Below are positions 55,444 to 64,000 of a DNA stretch of 64,000 bases, one piece after another (the first letter of the stretch is position 1; the number at the start of each line of letters is the position of its first letter). Under the pieces are notes generated by a model. It saw only the letters and a list, made by a program, of their open reading frames with translations, did not search any database and was not told the origin of the DNA. Source of the DNA: Gemmatimonadaceae bacterium (GTDB taxonomy: Bacteria; Gemmatimonadota; Gemmatimonadetes; Gemmatimonadales; Gemmatimonadaceae). Made by a program: the position numbers and the translations under genes. Location of the stretch: NCBI GenBank assembly GCA_016742275.1, contig JACVCD010000023.1, forward strand, positions 1 to 64,000, written 5' to 3'.

Positions 55444-55569
55444 CGCCAACGCCGCAGCATAGACGAACTCGAGGGGCAGGGCGCCCTCCGTCGTGGCGGG
55501 ACGCCGACAATCTCAGACCAACCGCAGCAGTCCGCTAGAGGTCGCTTTGATTTGCCCTACAGGTGCCTC

Positions 55570-58209
55570 TTAGAGCGGTGCGCCCAGATAGAAGTCCGTG
55601 CGCCAGCCTTTGTGCGGATAGAGTCCCTTGGCGATATCGACGCGCAGGAGACCGTCCAGCACACCAAAGCCAAATCCCGCACCTCGCTGTGGCTGAATCT
55701 GCCCCCACGTCTTGCGATTGCCTGCCCAACCGACGTCAAAAAATCCCACCGGTCGGAATGCGCCGCGTCCGCGGCCAATCTCTGCGCGTCCGAACCAGAA
55801 CGAGTTTCCATTCTGCGTTCCCGGCAGCTGTCCTCGCACCGTGCGCAATCCCCCCACGTACCACTCGCGCTGGAATGGCACATGGCCAAGCGAACTACCG
55901 ATTGATCCGGTCAGCGCGGCCGCCCATCCACCGATTGGACGCGACAGTGTCGTTTCCAGAGATCCACGTGCGTATTCGAACGTACCCGTCGCGCCTTCCA
56001 AGCGGGTGATGTTGATCAAGCGCAAACCGGCAGGACGTTCAACAATGCTGCGCGCCCATGTGAGCTGCGCACCCGCATACGATCCCGGCTCGGCCAGAAT
56101 ATTCGGAGCAAATCGCCGATCACCGAGTGCACGGGCCAGTGAGAAGGTGTTCACCACATTGCTGTCACCGGCGGTCCACTGGCGTTCAACAAACAGGCGG
56201 GTTTCAAGAGAACCGCGGCGCTGCTCACGACGCTCACTGAGTTCCACACCGTAGGCGCGATAGTAAAACCCTTCATCGCGACCATACAGCAGTGCGGGCA
56301 ACGACGGCCCGATGGACAACGCACCTGCCCACTCCGGATTGGCAGCCAGCAACCGGTGATACACACCACCCGTGACCGTTCGTGCACCGTTGCTACGGGA
56401 AAGCAGCAACTCGCCGTTGGCGTGCCAATCGGCATGACCGATACGCCCGACACCGCGCAGCGTATACCCAGCGCCCAACTCCTGCTTTACCTCTACACCC
56501 GCTGACAGTCCTTCCACACGATTGTAGCGGAAGAGGTCTGAGCCGCTGCGAATGGTGGGCAACTGCGGTCCCCAGGGCGCCTGCAACGACAGATCGAGCG
56601 CCTTGAGCAGTTCATCCTGACTGCGGAGATCGAAAATCTGTTCGTCCGCTGCAACCGCCGGTGGCAACGCGGAGGACGTCTTGAGCTTGTCCATGTTGCA
56701 GGGCAAGTCGTACGCAATGCGCATCGTGCCCTCGTAGCGGGTCTCGACACGCGTCCACACACTGTCCGTCTTGCACTGACGCACCATCGCGTTGCCGTAG
56801 CGACGTGCGAGCACAGAATCGCGCGATGTACTGTCCTGGGTGGGACGGCGTGAGGAACCACCAGAGGACACTGTGATGCTCACATCGCCGGCGCTCATGT
56901 CCACGGCGGTGGAATCGATGGTACCGGAGTCTCTGGGTGCCCAGCGATTGCGAGCCGGAGGAATGGCGGCGAGCGTGAAATCACCGTCCACTTCGTCGTA
57001 GGTGAACTTCTCGTCGAAGCGGAACGGAATGCGCATGAACATCACATCGGCACTCGCGGTCGCGCTGTGCGCACGCGGCAACCAGAACTTGCCCTTGTAC
57101 AGCGCGTATTCCACGGTAATGCCGTCGAGACGCGCCTTCATTGGACGAATGAGCGACGTGACGATCGTGCCCGGCTTGTCATCTTCATCCGTAATGCGCT
57201 GCCGCACACGTTGCGCACTGTCACGCAGATACACCTCGCGCGGCAGACGGGCACGCAGGATGGAGTCCTGTTTGGGACCAAGCACTTTGTACTCTTCTTC
57301 GTCCTTCTCAATTTCTTCCATCGCCGTCGACCAGATGTCGATTTCCATCGACAACCGATACGCCGCACGCACCAACTGACCGCGCTCCCGATCAAACCAG
57401 AAGCTGCCGACGAAGGTGCGCCAATCGGGTTTGCGACCGGCAATCTTCAATTCCTGCAGCCGAATGATCTGTCCATCGGGCAGCGTGATACGCGCCGAAT
57501 CGCCGAGATCGTAGCGGTACCATCGTTCAGCACCACGGGCGAGCGGATGGATGATGTCACGATCGTCCACGTCCGTCTTGACGGTGCCGAAGTCCGACGA
57601 CGGGAACCAGAGCTGTTCACGGCCCGGGAAGTACGGAATGCTCACCGCGCTCACGAAGTCGCCGCTCACATCACTGGCCATCGGCACCGTCATGCGGGAA
57701 CCCACGGGACGCACCCGAACACCGACACCGCGACGCCACGAGATCTCGGCCACATTGTCACCGCGAAACATCAGTTTTTCGAGGCCGAGCTTGCGTGCGC
57801 CCATGCCGAGCGACATGCGCTGCGTGGTGGTGGCGCGGTAGGCCTTAAGCGCACTGTCCTGCTGCTCACGCGCTGCACGGGCGCGGTCAAAGACCTCGCG
57901 TGCCTCGGCGTTGGAAAATGCCGTTGTGGCCGCCGTTGCATTGCGGGCGGCGAGGGTCGCACTGTCGCCGCGCATTTCGCGGCGGGTGATAGTGCGGGCA
58001 TCGCGTACCGCGCCACGAATATCATCCCGATAGGCGCGCAGCAACGTATCAGCTGCCGGACGCGGGCCACGGGACGTGTCACGAACCACACGTCGCGAAG
58101 TGTCCTGACTGGATCTGGGGCGCTGCTGCCCCTGCGCATTCGCGTGCGACAGGAGCGGGACCAGCAGCCCAAGGGCCACCGACGACGAGAGCACGGCAAT
58201 TCGACGCAT
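55570..58209 (-). CDS. Outer-membrane protein with Omp85/D15-like C-terminal barrel
   Basis: Predicted 879-residue exported protein. The signal peptide MRRIAVLSSSVALGLLVPLL ends near AQGQQ. An Arg/Ser/Thr-rich low-complexity stretch, a helical segment, and then a soluble beta-rich domain (about 130-520) with SMEIDIWSTAMEEIEKDEEE follow. The final 330 residues look like a bacterial surface antigen barrel. They carry GLRTVRGQLPG, then FWFGRAEIGRG, FFDVGWAGN and GAGFGFGVLDGLLRVDIAKG. Those are the conserved L4/strand elements of Omp85-type proteins. The stop follows APL, without the usual terminal Phe. It diverges from the M20 gene. Role unknown. Confidence 0.78.
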   Translation of the reverse strand: MRRIAVLSSSVALGLLVPLLSHANAQGQQRPRSSQDTSRRVVRDTSRGPRPAADTLLRAYRDDIRGAVRDARTITRREMRGDSATLAARNATAATTAFSNAEAREVFDRARAAREQQDSALKAYRATTTQRMSLGMGARKLGLEKLMFRGDNVAEISWRRGVGVRVRPVGSRMTVPMASDVSGDFVSAVSIPYFPGREQLWFPSSDFGTVKTDVDDRDIIHPLARGAERWYRYDLGDSARITLPDGQIIRLQELKIAGRKPDWRTFVGSFWFDRERGQLVRAAYRLSMEIDIWSTAMEEIEKDEEEYKVLGPKQDSILRARLPREVYLRDSAQRVRQRITDEDDKPGTIVTSLIRPMKARLDGITVEYALYKGKFWLPRAHSATASADVMFMRIPFRFDEKFTYDEVDGDFTLAAIPPARNRWAPRDSGTIDSTAVDMSAGDVSITVSSGGSSRRPTQDSTSRDSVLARRYGNAMVRQCKTDSVWTRVETRYEGTMRIAYDLPCNMDKLKTSSALPPAVAADEQIFDLRSQDELLKALDLSLQAPWGPQLPTIRSGSDLFRYNRVEGLSAGVEVKQELGAGYTLRGVGRIGHADWHANGELLLSRSNGARTVTGGVYHRLLAANPEWAGALSIGPSLPALLYGRDEGFYYRAYGVELSERREQRRGSLETRLFVERQWTAGDSNVVNTFSLARALGDRRFAPNILAEPGSYAGAQLTWARSIVERPAGLRLINITRLEGATGTFEYARGSLETTLSRPIGGWAAALTGSIGSSLGHVPFQREWYVGGLRTVRGQLPGTQNGNSFWFGRAEIGRGRGAFRPVGFFDVGWAGNRKTWGQIQPQRGAGFGFGVLDGLLRVDIAKGLYPHKGWRTDFYLGAPL

Positions 58210-58344
58210 GTTCCGGCGATAAAAGACAGGCAGAGGCACGAACAGCAGACCGTACGCAGCCCCAGGACAAGCGGTTTCCAAGACTCAAACGTAACTTCGG
58301 AGTGTCGGACCCCCTCCGCAGCCAATCGTTTCAGGAGATCTGCC

Positions 58345-60021
58345 GTGCCCCTTGCCCCCGTTGCCCACCGCTGGACCCGAGGCGCCGCCTGCGCGGCGCT
58401 GCTGTCCGCCCTCTCCCCACTCACCACCACGGTTTCCGCACAGGCCGCGGCACCGGTAGCCGTAGCCTCGGCTGACCCGCGCCTCGACAATCTCAAGGCC
58501 GAAGCCCTGAAGATGGTCGAGGGGCGCGCCAAGCAGGTCCAGGAAATCGTGGACATGCTATTCTCCTTCCAGGAGCTCGGCTTCCAGGAATGGGAGTCGC
58601 AGAAATACCTCACCGGTCTGCTCGAGAAGGAGGGCTTCAAGGTCGAGCGCGGCGTGGCCGGCATTCCGACCGCATGCACCGCGCGCTGGAGCCAGGGCAC
58701 GGGCAAGCCCGAGGTGTCACTCGGTTCCGACGTGGACGGCATCCCGCAGGCCAGCAACAAGCCGGGCGTGGGCTACAAGGACCCGATGGTGAGCGGCGGT
58801 CCTGGACACGGCGAAGGCCATAACTCGGGTCAGGCGGTGAATGTCGTTGCCGCCATTGTAGTCAAGCAGCTGATGCAGCGAGACAAGATCAACGGCTCGA
58901 TTCTGCTGTGGCCGGGCATCGCCGAAGAACAGATGGCGGGCAAGGCATTCCTGGTGCGTGCCGGCATCTTCAAGAACACCGACGTGACGCTGTTCACACA
59001 CGTGAGCAATGATCTCGGCGTGTCATGGGGTGCGAGCGGTCAAAGCGCACTGATTTCTGCGGAATTCCGTTTCCGTGGATCGAGCGCGCATGCAGCCGGC
59101 GCACCGTGGCGCGGACAGTCGGCGCTCGATGCCGTGATGCTGATGGCCCAGGGCTGGGAATACCGCCGCGAACACCTGCGTCTGCAGCAGCGTTCGCACT
59201 ACGTCATCAAGGATGGTGGTGATCAGCCCAATGTGGTGCCGAGCACCGCGAGCATCTGGTTCTACTTCCGTGAGCAGGACTATCCGCGCACGATGGAGAT
59301 GTTCGAGACGGGCAAGAAGATCGCGGCCGGCGCAGCGATGATGACCGACACCAAGCTCGATACGGTGGTCATTCTGGGCTCGGGCTGGTCGGCGCACTTC
59401 AGCAAGCCGATCGCCGAAGCCATGCATAAGAATGTGCAGACGGTTGGCATGCCGACGTGGGATGACAAGGACCAGACGCTGGCCAAGGGCATTCAGAAGG
59501 AACTCGGTTCGCCCGACTTCGGCTTGCAGATGCAGGTGAATCGCGAATTGCGCGGCGCGGAAACGCCGCAGAACTGGATGGGTGGTGGATCAGACGACAT
59601 TGGGGATGTGTCGTGGAACATGCCCACCATCACACTGCGATTCCCGTCCAACATTCCGGGTTTGCCGGGACACAACTGGGCCAACGCCATTTCGATGGCC
59701 ACGCCCATTGCGCACAAGGGCGCGCTTGCCGGCGCCAAGGTTCAGGCGCTCACCATGCTCGACATCTTCATGAGCCCCAAGGTCGTGACCGATGCCTGGA
59801 GCTACTTCAATGATGTGCAGACGAAGAACGTGAAGTATCAACCGTTCATTCGTCCGGGCGATCAGCCGCCCATCTGGCTCAACGCCGACATCATGGCGAA
59901 GTACAAGCCGCAGTTGCAGAAGTTCTACTACGATCCGACGAAGTTCAAAACGTATTTGGAGCAGTTGGGAATTGAGTATCCGACCGTGCGGCCGGCGGAG
60001 AAGCCGCGCGGGGATAACTAA
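58345..60021 (+). CDS. Secreted M20 amidohydrolase, AbgB-like
   Basis: Predicted 558-residue protein starting at the GTG at 58345, with AGGAG seven bases upstream. An N-terminal signal (AALLSALSPLTTTVSAQ) is followed by MVEGRAKQVQEIVDMLFSFQ and a metal-binding region with GHGEGHNSGQAVN in place of the classical GCGHDxH. FLWPG-like IAEEQMAGKAF supplies the acidic pair, and GSSAHAAGAPWRGQ belongs to the lid domain. This is the pattern of AbgB-type p-aminobenzoyl-glutamate hydrolase subunits. It may cleave folate fragments or peptides in the periplasm. It is followed by a 23-base-pair hairpin and a second M20 gene. Confidence 0.85.
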   Translation: MPLAPVAHRWTRGAACAALLSALSPLTTTVSAQAAAPVAVASADPRLDNLKAEALKMVEGRAKQVQEIVDMLFSFQELGFQEWESQKYLTGLLEKEGFKVERGVAGIPTACTARWSQGTGKPEVSLGSDVDGIPQASNKPGVGYKDPMVSGGPGHGEGHNSGQAVNVVAAIVVKQLMQRDKINGSILLWPGIAEEQMAGKAFLVRAGIFKNTDVTLFTHVSNDLGVSWGASGQSALISAEFRFRGSSAHAAGAPWRGQSALDAVMLMAQGWEYRREHLRLQQRSHYVIKDGGDQPNVVPSTASIWFYFREQDYPRTMEMFETGKKIAAGAAMMTDTKLDTVVILGSGWSAHFSKPIAEAMHKNVQTVGMPTWDDKDQTLAKGIQKELGSPDFGLQMQVNRELRGAETPQNWMGGGSDDIGDVSWNMPTITLRFPSNIPGLPGHNWANAISMATPIAHKGALAGAKVQALTMLDIFMSPKVVTDAWSYFNDVQTKNVKYQPFIRPGDQPPIWLNADIMAKYKPQLQKFYYDPTKFKTYLEQLGIEYPTVRPAEKPRGDN

Positions 60022-60057
60022 ACCGCCGTTGCTGTTCACTCGCACTCTTTACTGAGC

Positions 60058-60107
60058 ACTGAGTACTGACAACTGGAGTTCCTCAACTTCAGTTGTCAGT
60101 ACTCAGT
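60058..60107. terminator. 23-base-pair hairpin between two M20 genes
   Basis: 60058-60080 pairs with 60085-60107 with a four-base loop (CCTC) and one G-U pair. The arms are ACTGAGTACTGACAACTG-like repeats. No T-run follows. The preceding decamer ACTGAGCACT (60051-60060) also precedes the hairpin at 40098-40155. Confidence 0.65.
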
Positions 60108-60150
60108 TGACAGTATCGAGTTGAAGTTGCCCTTGAATCAAACAGCACCC

Positions 60151-61470
60151 ATGCCCCGCCCCACCGGATTCATCCCGCTCCTCGGCGCCCTGCTCTGCGT
60201 TTCTGCGTCCACCGCAGTTGCCCAAGCCAACGCCGCGCTGTCCGCCGAGATCGATCGCCGCACCACGGCTATCGCGAGCAAGCTCACGGCGTGGCGGCAC
60301 GACATCCACCAGAATCCTGAACTCGGCTATCAGGAGAAGCGCACATCGGCATTGGTGGCCGCGCATCTCAAGGCACTCGGGCTCGAGGTGCAGGAGAATG
60401 TGGGCGGTATTCCCGGTGTGGTCGGGATCCTCAAAGGTGGCAAACCCGGTCCCACTGTCGCCATGCGTGCTGACATGGATGCGCTGCCGGTGACCGAGTT
60501 GGTGGATGTGCCATTCAAGAGCACCGTGCGCACGGTGTACAACGGCGTCGAGACCGGTGTGATGCACGCGTGTGGACACGACATGCACACGGCCATGCTG
60601 ATGGGTGTGGCCGAAGTGTTTGCCGGCATGCGTGCACAGTTGCCGGGCACGATGAAGTTCCTGTTTCAGCCCGCCGAAGAAGTGCCACCGCGTGGTGGTG
60701 CCGCGCCGATGATCGATGCGGGTGTCATGCAGGGTGTGGACGCCGTGCTCGGTTTGCATGTGGGACCTGGCCCGCTCGGTACACTGAGCTGGCGTTCAGG
60801 TGCGATCAGTGCCGCCAGTGATTCATGGCGCATCGTAGTGCGTGGCAAGCAGGCGCATGGTGCCATGCCGGCTGCCGGTGTCGATCCCATTGTAGTGAGC
60901 GCAGAAATTGTGAGTGCGCTCCAGACCATTGTGTCGCGTTCACTCGACCTGACCCAAGGTCCGGCGGTTCTCACGGTGGGCGCCATTCATGGCGGTCTGC
61001 GCGAGAACATCATCCCCGACACCGTGTGGATGATCGGCACCATTCGCACGTTTGACGCCAAGGCGCGCGACAAGGTCGCACAGCGCATGAAGGAAGTGGC
61101 GCAGGGCATTGCCGCGGCACATGGGGCCACCGCCGATGTCACCGTTACACTCGGCTACGGCAGCACGATCAACAGTGCGGCGCTGGTACAGCAGTTGGCG
61201 CCAGTGCTGCAGCGTGTGGGCGCCGGGAAGGCATTCGAGAGCAAGACACAGAGCATGGCCGGTGAAGACTTCTCACGCTTCGCAGCGGTTGCACCCGGCT
61301 TCTTTTTCAATCTCAGCGTGACGCCGCCCAACGTAGACATGATGGGTGTGGCGGGCAATCACTCACCGCTTTTTCAGGCCGATGACAACGCACTGCCCGT
61401 AGGTGTGCGTGCGATGGCGAATGCGGCGGTGGAGTTGCTGGTGAAGGGTGTGCCGAAGCAAATGCAGTAG
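60151..61470 (+). CDS. Secreted M20 amidohydrolase (hippurate / IAA-amino-acid hydrolase-like)
   Basis: Predicted 439-residue enzyme starting at the ATG at 60151, which opens into a signal peptide (MPRPTGFIPLLGALLCVSAS...AVAQA). The TTG at 60121 would precede it by ten residues. Classical M20D motifs are complete: NPELGYQE, AMRADMDALPV, HACGHDMHTAMLMG, FQPAEEVPPRGG, VGKQAHGAMP-like GKQAHGAMPAAGVDP, and SMAGEDFSRF. It should hydrolyse N-acyl or peptide amide bonds with two metal ions. It lies 129 bases downstream of the AbgB-like gene, separated by the hairpin. Confidence 0.9.
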   Translation: MPRPTGFIPLLGALLCVSASTAVAQANAALSAEIDRRTTAIASKLTAWRHDIHQNPELGYQEKRTSALVAAHLKALGLEVQENVGGIPGVVGILKGGKPGPTVAMRADMDALPVTELVDVPFKSTVRTVYNGVETGVMHACGHDMHTAMLMGVAEVFAGMRAQLPGTMKFLFQPAEEVPPRGGAAPMIDAGVMQGVDAVLGLHVGPGPLGTLSWRSGAISAASDSWRIVVRGKQAHGAMPAAGVDPIVVSAEIVSALQTIVSRSLDLTQGPAVLTVGAIHGGLRENIIPDTVWMIGTIRTFDAKARDKVAQRMKEVAQGIAAAHGATADVTVTLGYGSTINSAALVQQLAPVLQRVGAGKAFESKTQSMAGEDFSRFAAVAPGFFFNLSVTPPNVDMMGVAGNHSPLFQADDNALPVGVRAMANAAVELLVKGVPKQMQ

Positions 61471-61503
61471 ATCAAAGACCGGGCAGAACCTGAAGGGATA
61501 CTG

Positions 61504-61926
61504 CTATCGGACGGCGGTAACGACCGTCTCGATCGAATCCAGCTGGTAGGAACCACTGACCGTGGACATCCCGATAACGCGAACGACGGAAACCCCTTCC
61601 GACTGAAGTGTTATCGGGATCGCAATGGGGTAGTATCGGAGGTCGTCAGTGCAGACTGTTTGCCCTCGGTCAACCCGCACGAAAATCTCGATTCGAACAA
61701 CGCGCCCGGCATACTCCACTCGTGAGCCATCAGGGCGATTGCACGCGATGGTCCCACTGCCGGCAGCAAATGCGGTTGCGGTGAACTGTTGCCCGACGCG
61801 CACGGTGTCGGACACCTGAATCGCGCGTGGAGGAGATCCCAGCCAGGCAGCCTGCCGGACCGACGGTTCAGTCGTGCTTGAACAGGCGATCGTGAAAGCC
61901 GCCACGAGTGGACTCAAATTTCTCAT
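61504..61926 (-). CDS. Small lipoprotein of unknown function
   Basis: Predicted 140-residue protein. The signal peptide ends at a lipobox-like FTIACSS near residue 15, so Cys15 or thereabouts would be lipidated. The mature part is beta-rich, with VSDTVRVGQQFTATAFAAGS reminiscent of immunoglobulin-like domains and two further Cys likely to be disulfide-bonded. It starts at the ATG at 61926 (GAGA upstream). It follows the BsuPI-like lipoprotein gene by 31 bases on the same strand, so they are probably cotranscribed. Confidence 0.65.
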   Translation of the reverse strand: MRNLSPLVAAFTIACSSTTEPSVRQAAWLGSPPRAIQVSDTVRVGQQFTATAFAAGSGTIACNRPDGSRVEYAGRVVRIEIFVRVDRGQTVCTDDLRYYPIAIPITLQSEGVSVVRVIGMSTVSGSYQLDSIETVVTAVR

Positions 61927-61956
61927 CGCAATTCTCAAGTCTCAGCAATTGAACGG

Positions 61957-62406
61957 TCAGGGCAGGAGCACAACAGTGTGCCCCTCACTCGTGAACGTTG
62001 CTTCCCCTACACGAATGACACCACGAATAGAGTAAGTCCCAGGCTCCAACGTGGTGTATGTGGTGCCAAAGGATGACCTCGTATTGCCGTGCCAGGACAA
62101 ACTCACCACGATCGAGTCACCGGCAGCGAACTTGCGAAGTTCCGGCAGCGCGGCTGTGCAGGCCACAGGGCCTGGCGCCACCACGACACCACCACTCAAG
62201 ACTTCAAAGCCGGTTCCGCATTCGGCTCCCCGTGTGATAACGGCCGACTGTCCTTCGTTTCGCAGGACGGTACGGATGTGGATGGCGTCGCCGACCTTCG
62301 CGCTGACCGGAGAAACCGTGGTGCTTACGGTGAGCTGATCATACCCAGCCGTTGGGGACTCTCCGCAGCCAGCGACCGCCACAAATGCAAAGAGAATGCG
62401 CTTCAT
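61957..62406 (-). CDS. Lipoprotein with BsuPI-like domain
   Basis: Predicted 149-residue lipoprotein. The lipobox is VAGC (MKRILFAFVAVAGC), giving a lipidated Cys14. The mature part (YDQLTVSTTVSPVSAKVGDA...LEPGTYSIRGVIRVG) is an Ig-like strand pattern seen in intracellular proteinase inhibitor (BsuPI) domains, where P-G-x-Y closes the fold. Strong ribosome site GGAGGTGTC directly before the ATG at 62406. It lies between the TonB-type receptor gene and the small lipoprotein, likely the same transcription unit. Confidence 0.72.
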   Translation of the reverse strand: MKRILFAFVAVAGCGESPTAGYDQLTVSTTVSPVSAKVGDAIHIRTVLRNEGQSAVITRGAECGTGFEVLSGGVVVAPGPVACTAALPELRKFAAGDSIVVSLSWHGNTRSSFGTTYTTLEPGTYSIRGVIRVGEATFTSEGHTVVLLP

Positions 62407-62457
62407 GACACCTCCACTGTGGACACATAGCCAACAAGCACGGGAACTCAGACGTCA

Positions 62458-64000
62458 CTAGAAAAAGAATCGAGCCCGGAACCCCTTTACTGTCACCAAA
62501 GCACGCGCAGAGGAAGGGAGCTTCCGAATCTGACCCGGTGAGAGAATACGCTGAAGCACTGCGGATTCATCATAGATGACCTGCCATGCAGCGTCATCCG
62601 CTGCGATGGCACGTTTGGTTTCAGCTCGCAGATCTGCGCGACGCTCAGGCGCGCTCAGGTGCTGAGCAAGCTCTCGATAAACACTATCAATGCGAGCCCT
62701 CACGAAAGTGTCTCGCTCCTGAAAGGCCTCAAGCTGAGCACGGGACAATGCGAGCGAATCTCCAAGACGAATAAGTGAAGTATACATCCCAGCAAACACA
62801 TTCTGACGGTAGCGAGCCATGATACTATCTGTACTGACCCTTCCTTCACGACCAGTTGCGGCTCGCAGACTGAGCTTGAGCCGCTGCAAATCAGCTGACG
62901 GAGCAAGATCCAGGCGAACATCGACAGTGAAGCGCAATGGATCTCGTGTACCAATCGCCGAAAGAGTGCGCCCGAAATTCTCGTTCAATCGATAGGTAAA
63001 GCGTGCGTCCTCTCGCCGAAAGCCGTCGACACGGAGCAAGGTCTGATCCACGGTAGCAACGCTACCCGAGACAATCCGTGCGCTGTTGCCGGACGGTAGA
63101 ACGATGGAGAGAGGATTGCTGACGTTGAGCGTAACTTGCGCGCGTTGACTCAGCCCGGGCCAGCGTGTTACGACAACGGCCAAGTGAGATGACACCGTCC
63201 ACGGTCCACTGCATGTATTGCGACTCGCGACCGAGCCGAATGAATTCTCGATGCACTTACGAATGTTTGCGGCGCTGTTTTGCGCCAGGCGGGAAATGCT
63301 TTGATGAAGCACGGCCTCGGCAGTACTCGCTGGACCGGGAACAAACGCCCGATCCCCCATCAACCCATCTCCATTGATATCGCCGCCGACCAACGGCGAG
63401 AAGCGTTCACCGGAGGCTATTCGGGAGGAGAACGAAACACCGACATCGCCGCGACGAAACAGTCTCGCTCCCTGCACGACGAACACATGCCGCGGCGTGC
63501 GCGCATCATCGGCCCACTCCTGATCCATCGCAGAGCCGGCCGTCGCACCATCAAAACCACGATACTGACGCCGCGCCTGCGAGGCGACATACGCAAGGCT
63601 CACCTGCCCAAACCTGAGTGGGATTTGGGGAATGAGGAAAACCGATGCCGAATGCACGCGCCCACGCAAACTCGCATCGAGATACCGCTCAGATGTCGTG
63701 GTTTGTCCTGTCAGGTTTGGCGGTCGTACAATCTGCCCCGAATTCGGATCAATCGAGCTGGCGTCAACGAATACCGGACGACTTCCTTCATCTGCCAATT
63801 GAAAGATTGGCTCGGTGGGATAGCGAGCATCGAATGCCCCCGCCAGATGCCGATTGTCCGAGCGGGTCACATCGAGTGCGAGGTAATGGCCAGCAAGTGT
63901 TGCAGTCCACCCGAGATTCGAACGAATGGCCTCACTTGGCTGGTACCCGCGTGCGAGGAATCGTTGAGCCGACCATCGCTCGCTCCACGTACCATTAGCC
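62458..64000 (-). CDS. TonB-type outer-membrane receptor, C-terminal part (runs off the right edge)
   Basis: The reading frame stays open from the stop at 62458 to the end of the window, so at least 513 residues are present and the start lies beyond. The visible part is barrel strand after strand (SVFLIPQIPLRFGQVSLAYV, RHVFVVQGARLFRRGDVGVSF), with a plus-end typical of outer-membrane proteins, FRARFFF. A helical stretch of about 120 residues near the C-terminus (RARIDSVYRELAQHLSAPER) is unusual between barrel and terminus. Oar-like or carboxypeptidase-regulatory TonB receptors are the best guess from the VGGDINGDGLMGDRAFVPG loop. Substrate unknown. Confidence 0.75.
   Translation of the reverse strand, partial: ANGTWSERWSAQRFLARGYQPSEAIRSNLGWTATLAGHYLALDVTRSDNRHLAGAFDARYPTEPIFQLADEGSRPVFVDASSIDPNSGQIVRPPNLTGQTTTSERYLDASLRGRVHSASVFLIPQIPLRFGQVSLAYVASQARRQYRGFDGATAGSAMDQEWADDARTPRHVFVVQGARLFRRGDVGVSFSSRIASGERFSPLVGGDINGDGLMGDRAFVPGPASTAEAVLHQSISRLAQNSAANIRKCIENSFGSVASRNTCSGPWTVSSHLAVVVTRWPGLSQRAQVTLNVSNPLSIVLPSGNSARIVSGSVATVDQTLLRVDGFRREDARFTYRLNENFGRTLSAIGTRDPLRFTVDVRLDLAPSADLQRLKLSLRAATGREGRVSTDSIMARYRQNVFAGMYTSLIRLGDSLALSRAQLEAFQERDTFVRARIDSVYRELAQHLSAPERRADLRAETKRAIAADDAAWQVIYDESAVLQRILSPGQIRKLPSSARALVTVKGFRARFFF

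Noticed and set aside
57067-58344. N-terminal extension of the AbgB-like protein by about 430 residues
   Set aside because: It is antisense to the outer-membrane protein gene; the GTG at 58345 has a good ribosome site and opens a signal peptide.

Overview
The window reads as a chromosomal segment of a GC-rich, didermic (Gram-negative type) bacterium. The evidence for two membranes is a secretin-containing Tad pilus locus, several lipoproteins, an Omp85-like barrel, the C-terminal part of a TonB-type receptor and an ABC permease of the FtsX/MacB 'ADOP' type. Together with the FlgO/TPR protein and the Asn-Gly-rich Tad proteins, this suggests Gemmatimonadota (Gemmatimonas-like). That assignment is an inference from gene content, because no rRNA or other marker gene is present. 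I saw no tRNA, rRNA, CRISPR array, insertion sequence or prophage.

Layout. (1) 1-8.2 kb: a glycan/membrane region with a short, possibly truncated GT-C-like protein, a UDP-galactopyranose-mutase-like FAD protein, two large polytopic GT-C-like proteins and a NatAB-type ABC exporter. (2) 8.2-19.8 kb, all on the minus strand: a complete Tad (tight adherence) pilus locus. In transcription order it holds two near-identical Flp pilins, a third pilin-like protein with a long Asn-Gly tail, the prepilin peptidase, TadE, RcpC/CpaB, the secretin, TadZ, TadA, TadB, TadC, a TadG-like protein that also carries an Asn-Gly tract, and a FlgO/TPR protein in the place of TadD. (3) 20.2-22.9 kb: a bacilliredoxin, then a GroES-like protein overlapping a membrane-anchored Ser/Thr kinase. 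(4) 22.9-30.0 kb: a tightly packed eight-gene operon, SPFH protein, SpeD, two DUF4178 proteins, a one-TM protein, DUF350, a membrane spermidine-synthase-like protein and a Tat-like flavin amine oxidase. This is the most unusual system in the window. (5) 30-38.4 kb: a second GT-C-like protein, an M24 aminopeptidase, an esterase, signal peptidase I, a histone-H1-like/SWIB protein, endonuclease IV and a lipoprotein. (6) 38.4-49.3 kb: delta-1-pyrroline-5-carboxylate dehydrogenase, a PhzF enzyme, a divergent pair of cyclic-di-GMP proteins and a three-gene MacAB-like exporter. (7) 49.4-64 kb: glutamate synthase large subunit, a HEAT-repeat protein, an outer-membrane barrel protein, two M20 amidohydrolases, two small lipoproteins and the 3' part of a TonB-type receptor running off the right edge.

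How the genes work together. Nearly all long gene strings are joined by 1-8 base start/stop overlaps (ATGA, GTGA, TGATG), so translational coupling is general. In region 4 four consecutive junctions are of this kind, which makes a single functional module likely. Its gene content points to aminopropyl (decarboxylated-AdoMet) chemistry carried out at a membrane platform built by an SPFH protein. Region 2 should build an Flp pilus whose pilin-like and TadG-like components share a low-complexity Asn-Gly linker. The DNA of the pilin-like tail is a perfect 31-unit hexanucleotide array, so its length may vary between cells or strains.
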